Positions 1 to 5,647 of a DNA stretch of 10,039 nucleotides are shown here, one piece after another. The notes under the pieces were generated by a model. It had not been told where the DNA came from. It ran no database searches and saw only the letters and a list, made by a program, of their open reading frames with translations. Numbering within the stretch: the first letter of the stretch is position 1; each line of letters begins with the position of its first letter. This DNA comes from Clostridiales bacterium (GTDB taxonomy: Bacteria; Bacillota; Clostridia; Tissierellales; Sedimentibacteraceae): assembly GCA_003457065.1 (NCBI GenBank), contig DMJQ01000072.1, forward strand, positions 47,160 through 57,198, read 5' to 3'. Made by a program: the position numbers and the translations under genes.

Positions 1-167
1 GATCTCCAAACCTTGGCAGATATATCTACTTTTCCTCTGTCGTTCCACTGGGCGAGCCCCAAAGAAAGTCCCTTCGCATCAGAATCATACGCATTTCTTC
101 CGTCAACATTTTCATAATTTTCTGAAACTATTACCGGTTTATGTTTTAATATGGTTGGTATTTTCAT
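1..167 (-). CDS. DUF6530-like protein, N-terminal 55 residues (gene cut by window edge)
   Basis: The frame opens with ATG at 167 and stays open to base 1, so only about the first 55 codons are present. The product begins MKIPTILKHKPVIVSENYEN and continues with a conserved-looking 'DAKGLSLGLAQWN' stretch and 'DISAKVWR' at the cut end. This matches my memory of the DUF6530 family, small cytosolic proteins of unknown function in Firmicutes; I cannot check it here. There is no signal peptide or membrane segment in the visible part. A GGAGCGG ribosome binding site lies just upstream, and the gene has a private consensus promoter with two palindromes (183-238), so it is probably a separately regulated unit. 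It follows the uracil-DNA glycosylase terminator. Function is unknown; the start is well supported, the family name moderately. Confidence 0.75.
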   Translation of the reverse strand, partial: MKIPTILKHKPVIVSENYENVDGRNAYDSDAKGLSLGLAQWNDRGKVDISAKVWR

Positions 168-182
168 AACCGCTCCTTTTAC

Positions 183-197
183 TAATTTACTAAATTA
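183..197. promoter_or_regulatory. Candidate operator 2: 15-bp perfect palindrome just after the transcription start
   Basis: TAATTTA-G-TAAATTA (minus strand) is a perfect 7-1-7 inverted repeat that begins about two bases after the predicted transcription start. It differs in sequence from the palindrome over the -35 box but has the same 7-1-7 architecture. It is also part of a short TTACTAA/TTACTAA direct repeat. AT-rich palindromes of this size can arise by chance, so position is the main argument. Confidence 0.45.
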
Positions 198-205
198 CTG
201 AGCAT

Positions 206-234
206 ATAGTACCACGTCTAAAATACATTGTCAA
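206..234 (-). promoter_or_regulatory. Consensus sigma-A promoter of the DUF6530-like gene
   Basis: On the minus strand a perfect -35 TTGACA (234-229) is followed by a 17-bp spacer and -10 TACTAT (211-206). The start of transcription would fall near 199, about 30 nt before the ATG at 167. Such a strong promoter overlapped by palindromes suggests it is held off by a repressor (inference). Confidence 0.8.
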
Positions 235-238
235 TGTA
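224..238. promoter_or_regulatory. Candidate operator 1: 15-bp perfect palindrome over the -35 box
   Basis: TACATTG-A-CAATGTA is a perfect 7-1-7 inverted repeat that contains the whole -35 hexamer (229-234). A dimeric regulator bound here would block RNA polymerase. The regulator is not in the window and I do not assign its family. Confidence 0.55.
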
Positions 239-304
239 AAACATTCCACTCATATCATCCGTTACTTCATCCGCTTTCTAATTCCTCTTATAATGCCTTT
301 ACAT

Positions 305-352
305 AAAAAGAGAGCTGTCTCTTTAGGAATGTTATTCCTATTTTGAGACAGC
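305..352 (-). terminator. Rho-independent terminator of the msrA-udg operon
   Basis: On the minus strand GCTGTCTC (352-345) pairs with GAGACAGC (321-314). A nested TAGGAAT/ATTCCTA stem (340-334 with 330-324) gives a long extended hairpin, and five T residues follow (309-305). The upstream arm overlaps the last codons and stop of the glycosylase gene. Confidence 0.85.
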
Positions 353-907
353 CTCTTCAAGCTCCTTGAGTTTAGCTGCAATTTTTTTAAAGTCTTCCCA
401 CGCATCTTTCTTTGCATCTTCATTTCTTAATAAATATGACGGGTGGTATGTAGGCATGAAATAAATATTGCCTTTTTTTACGAACTGGCCTCTTTGCCTG
501 CTTATGCTTAAATTAGGATTTATCAAGTTTTTAGCCGCCACTGCTCCGAGGCATACAATTATTTTAGGCTGGACTAATTTAACCTGCCATCTTAAATAAT
601 CCAGACATGCACCGCTTTCATCTTCAAATGGATTCCTGTTTTCCGGAGGTCTGCATTTTACAACATTGGCTATGTAGACATCGCTACGTTTAAAATTTAT
701 TGCTTCAATCATTTTGTCAAGCAGCTGGCCTGCCTTTCCTACGAATGGCCTTCCCTGCATGTCCTCGTTGTATCCGGGACCCTCACCTACAAACATGATA
801 TCAGCATGCTCATTTCCCTCTCCAAATACCACATTTGTCCTTGTTCCTGCCAGATTGCACTTATGGCACCTGAAACAAAATTTCTTAAGTTCATTCATTG
901 TATACAT
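338..907 (-). CDS. Type 4 uracil-DNA glycosylase with [4Fe-4S] cluster
   Basis: This 189-residue cytosolic enzyme removes uracil that arises from cytosine deamination, the first step of base excision repair. Four cysteines, C14, C17, C85 and C101, sit exactly at the spacing that binds the [4Fe-4S] cluster of family 4 enzymes. Active-site motif A is GEGPGYNED at 41-49 followed by QGRPFVGKAGQLLD, and motif B is HPSYLLR at 155-161. KCRPPENRNP at 84-93 is also typical. Length fits a full protein. The ATG at 907 is chosen because an AGAGG site lies 5-6 nt upstream; an in-frame ATG at 898 is too far away. The gene follows msrA by 8 nt, and its ribosome binding site overlaps the msrA stop, so the two are cotranscribed. 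Older annotations call this family a phage SPO1 DNA polymerase-related domain. Confidence 0.95.
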   Translation of the reverse strand: MYTMNELKKFCFRCHKCNLAGTRTNVVFGEGNEHADIMFVGEGPGYNEDMQGRPFVGKAGQLLDKMIEAINFKRSDVYIANVVKCRPPENRNPFEDESGACLDYLRWQVKLVQPKIIVCLGAVAAKNLINPNLSISRQRGQFVKKGNIYFMPTYHPSYLLRNEDAKKDAWEDFKKIAAKLKELEEAVSK

Positions 908-915
908 ATATGCCT

Positions 916-1392
916 CTATAAGCTTAAATCTATGTGGCAGTAGCCGTTAGGATTTTTGTCAAGATATTTTTGGTGATATTCTTCCGCGGCATAGAAGTTT
1001 TTTAAAGGCATAACCTCTGTTACAATAGGCTCTTTATACTTTCCTGCCTCATTTTCCAAGGAAGGCTTGATGACTTTCAGATCTTCTTCATCTACATAGT
1101 AAATTCCGGTTCTGTACTGTGTTCCTATATCCATACCCTGTCTGTTCTTAAGTGTAGGATCTATTACTTTCCAGAAATCCGAGAGTATTTTATCCAGAGT
1201 TATTTCATTTTCATCATACTTAATATGTACTGTCTCGGCAAATCCAGTTGTGTGTGTGCAGACCTGCTCATAGGTTGGATTTTCTGTATTACCGTTGGCA
1301 TACCCTACAACTGTTCCTTTCACGCCTTTTCGAAGGTCGAAATATGCCTGCAGTCCCCAAAAGCATCCTCCTGCCAAATAAATTTCCTTCAT
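916..1392 (-). CDS. msrA: Peptide methionine sulfoxide reductase MsrA
   Basis: This 158-residue cytosolic enzyme reduces the S-epimer of methionine sulfoxide in proteins and as free amino acid. The catalytic motif GGCFWG lies at 8-13 with nucleophile C10, encoded by TGC, so it is a cysteine and not a selenocysteine form, although some anaerobes use the latter. Glu53 (in TGFAETV), D78 (in FWKVIDPT) and the [10 protein letters not shown] stretch at 90-99 are the expected active-site surroundings. C45 and C152 are candidate resolving cysteines. There is no fused MsrB domain, and no msrB lies nearby. An AGGAG site lies 8 nt before the ATG. It is the first gene of a two-gene operon with the uracil-DNA glycosylase and has a candidate promoter at 1427-1455. 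Confidence 0.97.
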   Translation of the reverse strand: MKEIYLAGGCFWGLQAYFDLRKGVKGTVVGYANGNTENPTYEQVCTHTTGFAETVHIKYDENEITLDKILSDFWKVIDPTLKNRQGMDIGTQYRTGIYYVDEEDLKVIKPSLENEAGKYKEPIVTEVMPLKNFYAAEEYHQKYLDKNPNGYCHIDLSL

Positions 1393-1426
1393 TTTATCAG
1401 CTCCTGATTCTTAATTTATTAAGTAT

Positions 1427-1455
1427 ATTATACTCATATTTTAACGATTGCACAA
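1427..1455 (-). promoter_or_regulatory. Candidate promoter of msrA-udg
   Basis: A perfect -10 TATAAT (1432-1427) lies 17 bp downstream of TTGTGC (1455-1450), which keeps only the TTG of the -35 consensus. It sits about 35 nt upstream of the msrA start and just after the terminator of the preceding gene. No clear operator such as a PerR box is visible. Confidence 0.6.
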
Positions 1456-1539
1456 TAATACTTTTCTGTTCAACTAAATTTACAGATAATTCAACATATA
1501 TTTTCCCGATTATCGATGTCTTTGTCCAAAGTAACCAGT

Positions 1540-1579
1540 ATAAAAATGAAGCATCTGTCATCGGATGCTTCATTTTTAT
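1540..1579 (-). terminator. Strong terminator of the repeat-protein gene
   Basis: A perfect 16-bp stem (1540-1555 with 1564-1579) closes an 8-nt loop. The arm contains GATGCTTC followed by a T-rich tail, and the matching A-rich arm would make it work in both directions. It begins 4 nt after the stop codon of the upstream gene. Confidence 0.92.
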
Positions 1580-1582
1580 CAA

Positions 1583-2176
1583 TTACAAAACCTGTACATT
1601 AAAGGCTGTTGTCTGAGGTGGTATGCTCAGAGTCTGGAAAATGGCATGCTCGACTCTTACAAACTCACCCGGTCTTAAGTCACTTAGCCTGATTCTTCTG
1701 CCCCTCCTGTCTCTTATGGTAGTAGCATCCGTAATAACAAACCTCATTTGACTAAATATGTCATTCGGATTTCCTGTATACAGAAAACTGTTATCCGTAT
1801 CAACAGCCATAACTCTTCCTTCAGTAATATTAGTCTGCCTGTTTTCATCAATTACCGTTATTTTAAATGCTCTTGCCTGCGGAGGAATGCTTCGCGTCAT
1901 GGCAGCCGAAAATACAGCATCTACCGTCATACCTTCTCTTAAATTCATGAATGACAAAGGCTGTCCGAATTGATCCATTATAATGGTATCTACTCCCACA
2001 ATCAGTGTTACTACATTTTTGTTCTTAGAATAATTATCACCCATTGTTTCGTATGATATTGTTACATAGCCGGTTAGGTTATCTGTATTAACATTTTCAA
2101 TTAAAGCATTTTCAGCTGTTACAACATTGCCGCCCCTATTTCTCATTCTTTGATATGTTGCCAAAAAATCATCCAT
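1583..2176 (-). CDS. Protein of unknown function made of two related repeats
   Basis: I do not recognise a named function. The 197-residue product is soluble, with no signal peptide, cysteine or membrane segment. It contains two related beta-rich units, about 30-110 and 118-197. Each unit has a V(V/I)T..TTI or VDTII strand, then a polar (Q/R)(F/R)G turn, a (M/S)(N/D)LR(E/P)G(M/E) motif (77-83 and 165-171), and an (M/L)..SIPPQ motif (SIPPQ at 96-100 and 184-188), ending in AF.(I/V).V. This resembles small beta-barrel (OB/DUF5666-like) repeats, but that is inference. The N-terminal 25 residues are basic and may be helical. The ATG at 2176 is preferred over an in-frame GTG at 2185 because the GAGGTG site overlaps that GTG and sits 6 nt before the ATG. 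It is a single-gene unit with its own terminator. Confidence 0.8.
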   Translation of the reverse strand: MDDFLATYQRMRNRGGNVVTAENALIENVNTDNLTGYVTISYETMGDNYSKNKNVVTLIVGVDTIIMDQFGQPLSFMNLREGMTVDAVFSAAMTRSIPPQARAFKITVIDENRQTNITEGRVMAVDTDNSFLYTGNPNDIFSQMRFVITDATTIRDRRGRRIRLSDLRPGEFVRVEHAIFQTLSIPPQTTAFNVQVL

Positions 2177-2182
2177 ATTGTG

Positions 2183-2188
2183 CACCTC
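2183..2188 (-). promoter_or_regulatory. Ribosome binding site that fixes the start of the repeat-protein gene
   Basis: GAGGTG on the minus strand lies 6 nt before the ATG at 2176. The GTG inside this motif is in frame and opens a longer reading frame, but it cannot be both binding site and start, so the ATG is favoured. Confidence 0.65.
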
Positions 2189-2206
2189 ACATATAATATA
2201 TAATTA

Positions 2207-2235
2207 TATATATTCGGCAAAAATAGAATTGTGAA
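2207..2235 (-). promoter_or_regulatory. Candidate promoter of the repeat-protein gene
   Basis: TTCACA (2235-2230), a 17-bp spacer and TATATA (2212-2207) are seen on the minus strand. Only the -35 is close to consensus, and the surrounding AT repeats offer several alternative -10 boxes. The leader would be about 25 nt. Confidence 0.35.
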
Positions 2236-2254
2236 CTTGCTACCGGCAACATTA

Positions 2255-2353
2255 CCACCGTCAGATTATTTCTAAACAGGATTTATTCAACATTGTCAGC
2301 GAGAACGCCTATTAGTCTAATTATGGGTAGCGCCACCGTCACAGGATGACGGT
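2255..2353. repeat. Short direct and inverted repeats in the intergenic region, origin unknown
   Basis: The 9-mer CCACCGTCA occurs at 2255-2263 and again at 2333-2341. The second copy is also the arm of a 7-bp inverted repeat, ACCGTCA/TGACGGT (2335-2341 with 2347-2353, 5-nt loop), without a T tract. GC content is higher here than in the flanks. It lies between the feo terminator and the promoter of the repeat-protein gene. It may be a relic of a dispersed element; I see no gene in it. Confidence 0.4.
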
Positions 2354-2394
2354 CTCTTAAATATTACTATATGAATAACCCTATGTTATGGCAC

Positions 2395-2421
2395 AAAAAA
2401 GCTGCCTCGTTTGAGACAGCT
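2395..2421 (-). terminator. Terminator of the feo operon
   Basis: AGCTGTCTC (2421-2413) pairs with GAGGCAGCT (2408-2400), with one G-T wobble and a 4-nt loop, followed by a run of T (2400-2395). The upstream arm overlaps the stop codon of the small Cys-rich protein. Its core is nearly the same as that of the udg terminator. Confidence 0.9.
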
Positions 2422-2575
2422 ATTTTTTGTAAGATGAGCAGCTGCTTGCCTTGCTGCATCCAGAGCATCCGGAACAGCAGCCCGAACCGTTCTTTTTTTT
2501 CTTTTTCATAAAAATCACTATACCTGCAACGATCGCTGCAATTATAGAAATTATTACAATGTCCGCAAAGTTCAT
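2420..2575 (-). CDS. FeoB-associated Cys-rich membrane protein
   Basis: This 51-residue protein has a single hydrophobic segment at about 5-23 (VIISIIAAIVAGIVIF core), then a run of five lysines (24-28) and a cysteine-rich tail with C33, C34, C37, C40 and C46 in a CCSGCSGC arrangement. By the positive-inside rule the tail is cytoplasmic. This is the layout of the small proteins that accompany FeoB in Firmicutes. The tail may bind or hand over Fe(II) near the cytoplasmic G-domain, but that role is an inference and not established. The start has a GGAGG site 5 nt upstream, immediately after the feoB stop, and the two genes are 10 nt apart, so it is the third gene of the feo operon. Its stop codon lies in the terminator stem. 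Confidence 0.92.
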   Translation of the reverse strand: MNFADIVIISIIAAIVAGIVIFMKKKKKNGSGCCSGCSGCSKASSCSSYKK

Positions 2576-2585
2576 AGTGGCCTCC

Positions 2586-4598
2586 TTATATGAACAAATT
2601 ACCTATCTGATAAACAAGCATTCCTACAATAAATGCAGTCAGTGTCTGATACAAAGCAGTTAGAACCGCATATTTCATTGAACCAAGCTCTTTTGTTGTT
2701 GCCGCAAATGCCGCGATGCATGGCATATACAACAGTGTGAATGTTAAAAATGCAAAGGCACTTAAAGGTGTAAACATTGTACTTAATGTCGCTGAAAGCT
2801 GTGCGTCTGTTGTTGTTCCCGTCAGCACAGTCAGTGTGCTGACAACTGCTTCTTTTGCGGTGAGACCTGTTATCAAAGCCGTTGATGCTCTCCAGTCATT
2901 AAATCCTAACGGTATAAACAAAGGAGCTATTAAAGAGCCGATTGTTGCGAGCATGCTGTGCGTGCTGTCATCAACCATGTTGAATGACCAGTCAAAGCTC
3001 TGCAGGAACCAAATAATGATTGTTCCCAGGAAAATAACGGTAAATGCTCTCTGCATGAAATCTTTTGCTTTTTCCCACATATGCAGCAGTACGCTTCTTT
3101 TTGAAGGAACTCTGTATGCAGGAAGCTCCATAACAAACGGAACCGGTTCTCCCTTAAAAATTGTACTTTTTAAAATTAATCCTGATAATATAGCAACAAC
3201 AATGCCCATAATATACAAGGCTATCATTACCAATGCTGCATTTTCAGGAAAAAATGCCATGGTTATCATTCCGTAAATAGGAAGCTTTGCACTGCATGAC
3301 ATGAAAGGAGTCAATACGATGGTCATTTTTCTGTCCCTTTCGCTTGACAGTGTCCTTGTTGCCATAATAGCCGGAACGCTGCAGCCGAATCCTATAAGCA
3401 TCGGAACGAATGAACGTCCTGACAAACCAATCTTTCTTAAAAGTTTATCCATTAAAAACGCAACTCTTGCCATATATCCGCTGTCTTCCAGCAATGAAAG
3501 GAAGAAAAACAAAATAACTATAAGCGGAAGGAAAGACAGCACACTTCCGACACCTGCAAATATTCCGTCAATTACTAAAGAATAAACCCATTCGCTGACA
3601 TTGCCTGCAATCATTAATTTTGATACAAAGTCTGTGAAATTTCCTATTAATTGCTCTAAATAACCCTGAAGCGGAGCGCCGATAGCTCCGAAGCTAACCC
3701 AAAATATAAAAAACATAATTCCGAAAAATATTGGTATACCCAGGTATTTATGAGTCAAAATCCTATCTATCTTTTCAGAACGAATCTGTTCCTTTGTTTC
3801 CTGCTTTTTAATTACCGTATCCAGGCACACCTGCTCTATATAACTGTACCTCATATCTGCCAGTGCTGCTTCTCTGTCGGTATTTAAAGCACTTTCCATT
3901 TCTTCGACTACGTGACTTATTATATGCGTCTGATTTTCAGTAACATTTATTGCCTTAAAAGTGGGCTCATCGCCTTCAACAAGCTTGGTTGCAGCAAAGC
4001 GTACAGGATATCCGTTTTCTTTTGCCTGATCTTCTATTAAATGTGAAATCGAATGAATTGCTTTGTGAACTTCTCCGGAACAAAAATCAAGCTTTTTAGG
4101 ACTTCTTTTTTCCTGAGCAGTCTTCATTGCCACATCCACAAGCTCAGGAATTCCTTCTTCCTTGCTTGCCGATATAGGAACCACAGGAACCCCCAGGTGC
4201 TCTGATAGCTTTTTTACGTCAATTGAATTTCCGCTGGCTCTTACTTCATCCATCATATTTAAAGCAATCACCATGGGAATAGCAAGCTCCATCAATTGTA
4301 ATGTTAAATAAAGATTTCTTTCAATATTTGTCGCATCAACAATATTTAATATTAAATCAGGATGTTCCTTTAAAATAAAGTCTCTCGTAACAACCTCTTC
4401 CATTGTATATGGGGATAATGAATATATACCCGGAAGGTCTACTAAAGAAGCATCTCTGTGTTTTTTAATCTGTCCTTCTTTTTTTTCGATTGTTACTCCC
4501 GGAAAATTCCCCACATGTTGGTTGCTTCCCGTTAATGCATTGTAAAGAGTCGTTTTTCCTGAATTTTGATTTCCTGCAAGGGCAAAAACATATTTCAT
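2586..4598 (-). CDS. feoB: Ferrous iron transport protein B (GTPase-permease)
   Basis: This inner-membrane protein of about 670 residues imports Fe(II) under anaerobic or low-iron conditions. The N-terminal G domain shows G1 GNQNSGKT (9-16), G2 threonine around 36 (FPGVT), G3 DLPG (54-57), G4 NMMD (115-118) and G5 SAS (144-146). A helical guanine-dissociation-inhibitor region follows to about 275. The membrane part has two Gate motifs; the first contains GFGCSVPAIMATR (about 404-416) and SCSAKLP (about 435-441), giving the two conserved cysteines thought to line the iron path. MELPAYR (about 491) and GLTAKEAVVS (about 579-588) are also typical. Length is at the compact end of the family, without a long C-terminal tail. 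Its ATG overlaps the feoA stop as ATGA, which implies translational coupling. Expression is probably Fur-controlled through the feoA promoter. Confidence 0.98.
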   Translation of the reverse strand: MKYVFALAGNQNSGKTTLYNALTGSNQHVGNFPGVTIEKKEGQIKKHRDASLVDLPGIYSLSPYTMEEVVTRDFILKEHPDLILNIVDATNIERNLYLTLQLMELAIPMVIALNMMDEVRASGNSIDVKKLSEHLGVPVVPISASKEEGIPELVDVAMKTAQEKRSPKKLDFCSGEVHKAIHSISHLIEDQAKENGYPVRFAATKLVEGDEPTFKAINVTENQTHIISHVVEEMESALNTDREAALADMRYSYIEQVCLDTVIKKQETKEQIRSEKIDRILTHKYLGIPIFFGIMFFIFWVSFGAIGAPLQGYLEQLIGNFTDFVSKLMIAGNVSEWVYSLVIDGIFAGVGSVLSFLPLIVILFFFLSLLEDSGYMARVAFLMDKLLRKIGLSGRSFVPMLIGFGCSVPAIMATRTLSSERDRKMTIVLTPFMSCSAKLPIYGMITMAFFPENAALVMIALYIMGIVVAILSGLILKSTIFKGEPVPFVMELPAYRVPSKRSVLLHMWEKAKDFMQRAFTVIFLGTIIIWFLQSFDWSFNMVDDSTHSMLATIGSLIAPLFIPLGFNDWRASTALITGLTAKEAVVSTLTVLTGTTTDAQLSATLSTMFTPLSAFAFLTFTLLYMPCIAAFAATTKELGSMKYAVLTALYQTLTAFIVGMLVYQIGNLFI

Positions 4599-4828
4599 AC
4601 GTTAAATACCTCTTTCAATTCAATTTTTGAAGCTTCTTCCTTTCTGATGGTTAAAACATAATTTCTCAGGAAGAGCTCAATCGGATCTCCCATCGGTGCT
4701 ACTTTTCGGACATGCACCTTTGTATTTGGAGTCAGTCCCATATCCAATAACCTTCGCCTCAGCATTCCCTGACCGCCGATTGATGATATAATACCGCCTT
4801 GACCGGGTTTTATATTATCTAATGTCAT
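4595..4828 (-). CDS. feoA: FeoA family ferrous iron transport accessory protein
   Basis: This 77-residue cytosolic protein has the SH3-like FeoA fold. It shows the typical layout of a short N-terminal 'LDNIKPGQ' strand, 'MLRRRLLDMGLTPNTKV' (about 22-38), 'GDPIEL' and a C-terminal 'LTIRKEEASKIEL'. FeoA proteins support FeoB-mediated Fe(II) uptake, probably by contacting FeoB; the mechanism is not settled. A GGAGG site precedes the ATG. It is the first gene of feoA-feoB-small Cys-rich protein and overlaps feoB by 4 nt. A consensus promoter and a perfect Fur box lie directly upstream. Confidence 0.95.
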   Translation of the reverse strand: MTLDNIKPGQGGIISSIGGQGMLRRRLLDMGLTPNTKVHVRKVAPMGDPIELFLRNYVLTIRKEEASKIELKEVFNV

Positions 4829-4850
4829 AATTTCCTCCGCTTTGTGATAT

Positions 4851-4865
4851 TGATAATTATTATCA
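4851..4865. promoter_or_regulatory. Fur box of the feo operon
   Basis: TGATAAT-A-ATTATCA is a perfect 7-1-7 inverted repeat and identical to the core Fur-box consensus known from Bacillus. It lies just downstream of the predicted transcription start, where bound Fur with Fe(II) would repress feoAB. Fur itself is not in the window. Confidence 0.93.
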
Positions 4866-4876
4866 TTTGCTACTTA

Positions 4877-4905
4877 ATTATATTCCATGCTAATTTTGTT
4901 GTCAA
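4877..4905 (-). promoter_or_regulatory. Perfect-consensus promoter of the feo operon
   Basis: TTGACA (4905-4900), exactly 17 bp, and TATAAT (4882-4877) give a full consensus sigma-A promoter. Transcription would start near 4870, directly in front of the Fur box, leaving a leader of about 42 nt. Strong basal strength with tight repressor control fits an iron-uptake operon. Confidence 0.92.
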
Positions 4906-5084
4906 TATATCTATACTAATTTTTAAAATAATTTTGAGGAGTTAAGCTGCAAAATATCAACAGGCGGAAAATAATGACCAAATTGAATATATAACTTTGA
5001 ACTTTAATATCTTTGCATATTATTTATTGCTATTCATTCATTTTTATAATTCAACGGCAGTCCGCATATTTTGGCAAAAAAATA
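4906..5084. other. AT-rich gene-free stretch upstream of feoA
   Basis: With the neighbouring promoter and hairpin element this forms the 378-bp gap between the PII-like gene and feoA. Both strands carry frequent stops in all frames, and I find no ribosome binding site with an adequate reading frame, no RNA gene signature and no further promoter I trust. The short frame ending near 4921 on the minus strand has no start signal. Confidence 0.5.
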
Positions 5085-5199
5085 GCCACTGCATCAGCAA
5101 TTATTAACCGTCATCGCGAACTTAAACCCGAAAGAGCTTCCATCTCTGAAAATGAAAGCCCTTCTATAGTCGGATGATGAATTCTGCTTACACAACAGC
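5077..5199 (-). repeat. ~115-bp hairpin element, copy 1, probable terminator of the PII-like gene
   Basis: The element runs from GCCACTGCATCAG at 5085 to ACAACAGC at 5199 (plus strand), starting 7 nt after the PII-like stop codon. On the minus strand its ends, GGCTGTTG... and ...CTGATGCAGTGGCT, can form a stem of about 16 bp with several G-U pairs and one mismatch, followed by seven T residues (5083-5077). An inner imperfect stem (around 5129-5165) is also visible. It aligns along most of its length, with gaps, to 9853-9965, with the same end sequences. I infer a dispersed intergenic repeat acting here as a terminator. Confidence 0.5.
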
Positions 5200-5206
5200 C
5201 TTATGT

Positions 5207-5557
5207 TTACTTTATATCATCGGCATTTGAACCATATACTTCTACTACTGGAACCACAAACATGAAACCTACGCCAGGTTCATCGAAATAATCAAGCTCT
5301 TTTTTTATTTTTTCAACTACTTCATCAAGCTTTTCCTTATCTCTTATAATACTGAAAACTATTTTACTGTATGGTTTTCTGCCATCTATTAACTTTCTCA
5401 CGCTGTCAAGCATCGGAACATTTATGTTATGGTCTAAAAGTACCTTACCCATTCCCTGGCTGTCAATTGTTGTAGCTCCTATTTCCGCCTGATAAAAAAC
5501 CTCGTGTATATCATCAAGTTTATATATGTCGTTTAATATTAACACTAAAGCAAACAT
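5207..5557 (-). CDS. PII-like signalling protein with atypical T-loop region
   Basis: This 116-residue protein has the PII pattern: an N-terminal strand ALVLIL, a helix, then GATTIDSQGMGK at 27-38, which matches the GATxxxxxGxG turn of the PII fold, a second helix (EKLDEVVEKIKKEL, about 74-87) and a C-terminal strand GFMFVVPVVEVYG (about 97-109) like the IFV.PV.. strand of GlnB/GlnK. The T-loop region (about 39-62) is different from GlnB: there is no uridylylation tyrosine motif, and the canonical GRQKG start is missing. It therefore probably senses something other than 2-oxoglutarate-linked nitrogen status, but the ligand is unknown. A GGGGAGG site lies 6 nt before the ATG. It follows a UPF0173 hydrolase gene, has its own extended -10 promoter and is followed by a hairpin element and the feo operon. 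No amtB or glnA is nearby. Confidence 0.75.
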   Translation of the reverse strand: MFALVLILNDIYKLDDIHEVFYQAEIGATTIDSQGMGKVLLDHNINVPMLDSVRKLIDGRKPYSKIVFSIIRDKEKLDEVVEKIKKELDYFDEPGVGFMFVVPVVEVYGSNADDIK

Positions 5558-5596
5558 TAAAAACCTCCCCTTGCAATTTATCCTCGTTAATTCAAG

Positions 5597-5625
5597 ATTA
5601 TATCATATGCATTTTTACTATTCAA
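5597..5625 (-). promoter_or_regulatory. Promoter of the PII-like gene
   Basis: TTGAAT (5625-5620), a 17-bp spacer and TATAAT (5602-5597), with an extended TGn in front of the -10, lie in the gap between the hydrolase stop and the PII-like start. No terminator separates the two genes, so the PII-like gene may be read both from here and from the hydrolase promoter. Confidence 0.8.
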
Positions 5626-5647
5626 CCTGTGCACATGAAATATTTCT

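Noticed and set aside
714..950. Plus-strand frames opposite the glycosylase, msrA, feoB and liv genes
   Set aside because: They are mirror frames of well-supported genes, without ribosome binding sites or recognisable protein features.
1382..1392. Selenocysteine MsrA, as found in some anaerobes
   Set aside because: The catalytic codon is TGC, so the residue is ordinary cysteine.
1397..1582. 61-codon minus-strand frame between the repeat-protein gene and msrA
   Set aside because: Its start lies in the terminator of the upstream gene, it has no ribosome binding site, and it covers the msrA promoter.
2451..2663. Plus-strand 70-codon frame over the end of feoB and the small Cys-rich gene
   Set aside because: It is antisense to two well-supported minus-strand genes and has no start signal.
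5100..5206. Possible gene fragment on the minus strand (frame reading TIEGLSFSEMEALSGLSS)
   Set aside because: It is interrupted by a stop, has no start signal and lies inside the hairpin element that also occurs elsewhere in the window.
4829..5206. Riboswitch or small RNA upstream of feoA
   Set aside because: The feo leader is only about 42 nt and is filled by the Fur box; the rest of the gap shows no recognisable riboswitch core.
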